Positions 6,567 through 6,794 of a stretch of DNA of 6,794 nt are shown here, piece by piece. Positions within the stretch are counted from its first letter, which is position 1. Each line of letters starts with the position of its first letter. The notes under the pieces are model-generated. The model was not told where the DNA came from. It saw nothing but the letters and a program-made list of their open reading frames with translations, and did no database searches. The stretch comes from Deltaproteobacteria bacterium (GTDB lineage: Bacteria; Desulfobacterota; Desulfobacteria; Desulfobacterales; UBA11574). The position numbers and the translations under genes are program-made. The stretch covers positions 1 through 6,794 of the forward strand of contig JAFDCA010000416.1 of NCBI GenBank assembly GCA_019313025.1, written 5' to 3'.

Positions 6567-6636
6567 TTAACCCGTTGGCCTGTTGAACCGGTTACGCGTT
6601 GTTAGCGATTAACCGGTTTTTCAGGCCAACGGTTAA
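6567..6636 (+). terminator. Nested palindrome, probable rho-independent terminator after flgE
   Basis: The inner stem AACCGGTTA (6586-6594) / TAACCGGTT (6610-6618) is perfect and its 3' arm runs into TTTTT (6617-6621), the usual intrinsic terminator design. An outer stem encloses it: TTAACCCGTTGGCCTG (6567-6582) pairs with CAGGCCAACGGTTAA (6622-6636) with one bulged C. CGC/GCG (6595-6597/6605-6607) extends the inner stem. It begins 4 bases after the flgE stop. The outer stem has no T-run after it and may instead protect the mRNA 3' end. Confidence 0.7.
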
Positions 6637-6794
6637 TCTCCACAGATCGGAATTTCCGCTTTCTCACAAAACGTCAAATGGGCCAATCTTGAATGTTTCG
6701 CAAATCCCGCTTCAGCGGAATTGCGTGGTGCTGTGTTCCCCGCACTGGCAAATTCTCGCATCGTGGGACTGCAGTGCCGAATTGATAGAACAAA
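6633..6794 (-). other. Unidentified sequence with an open - strand frame running off the window
   Basis: On the - strand a frame of 53 codons is open from the window edge to a TAA at 6635-6633, which lies inside the right arm of the palindrome. The visible peptide contains an internal Met at residue 12 and stretches such as FASAGNTAPRNSAEAGFAKH. I recognise no domain, and three cysteines in 53 residues give no clear motif. A + strand frame is also open from 6637 to the edge but has no start codon. Open frames on both strands plus several inverted repeats fit a non-coding repeat as well as a gene. If real, the - strand gene would converge on flgE. I would not annotate it as a protein with confidence. 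Confidence 0.2.
6699..6725. repeat. Imperfect hairpin in 3' flanking DNA
   Basis: CGCAA (6699-6703) pairs with TTGCG (6721-6725), and CCGCT (6707-6711) pairs with AGCGG (6714-6718) around a two-base centre, with a small internal bulge between. AGCGGAATT (6714-6722) can alternatively pair with AATTTCCGCT (6651-6660). Nearby GCACTG (6742-6747) and CAGTGC (6772-6777) form another dyad. The cluster resembles a palindromic intergenic repeat, but copy number cannot be seen from one window. Confidence 0.45.

Overview
The window is a run of flagellar export and hook-assembly genes, all on the + strand: fliI (its 5' end lies before the window), fliJ, a motE-type gene, fliK, flgD and flgE. Motifs identify every protein. 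The order fliI-fliJ-motE-fliK-flgD-flgE, the low-to-moderate GC and the style of the proteins suggest a Gram-negative, probably a deltaproteobacterium (Desulfobacterota, perhaps a Desulfobacteraceae-like sulfate reducer). This is an inference from gene order and protein character; nothing in the window is a phylogenetic marker.

Layout. Positions 1-1194 hold most of the export ATPase FliI, and 1208-1651 its coiled-coil partner FliJ. The fliJ stop overlaps the start of a membrane-anchored MotE/FlbB-like protein (1648-2217) by ATGA. A long non-coding gap follows (2218-2713), the only real break in the cluster. It holds a 14-bp perfect palindrome, a roughly 127-nt imperfect long hairpin, a second 9-bp dyad and two weak promoter candidates. 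FliK (hook-length control) runs 2714-4420, FlgD (hook cap) 4445-5137 and FlgE (hook protein) 5151-6563. A nested palindrome at 6567-6636 with a T5 run probably ends the operon. The last ~155 bases are open in one frame on each strand, rich in inverted repeats and unidentified.

How the genes work together. FliI and FliJ energise and gate the flagellar type III secretion system. FlgD is exported to cap the growing hook, FlgE polymerises beneath it, and FliK measures hook length and switches export specificity. The MotE-like protein probably acts at the inner membrane around the motor or stator. Tight spacing and ATGA coupling in fliI-fliJ-motE and fliK-flgD-flgE suggest two co-transcribed blocks, with possible extra transcription starting in the 2218-2713 gap.

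I see no clearly new multi-gene system here. The observations most worth a second look are the structured element in the motE-fliK gap, the apparent helical repeats in the ruler part of FliK, and the unidentified repeat-rich sequence at the 3' end.
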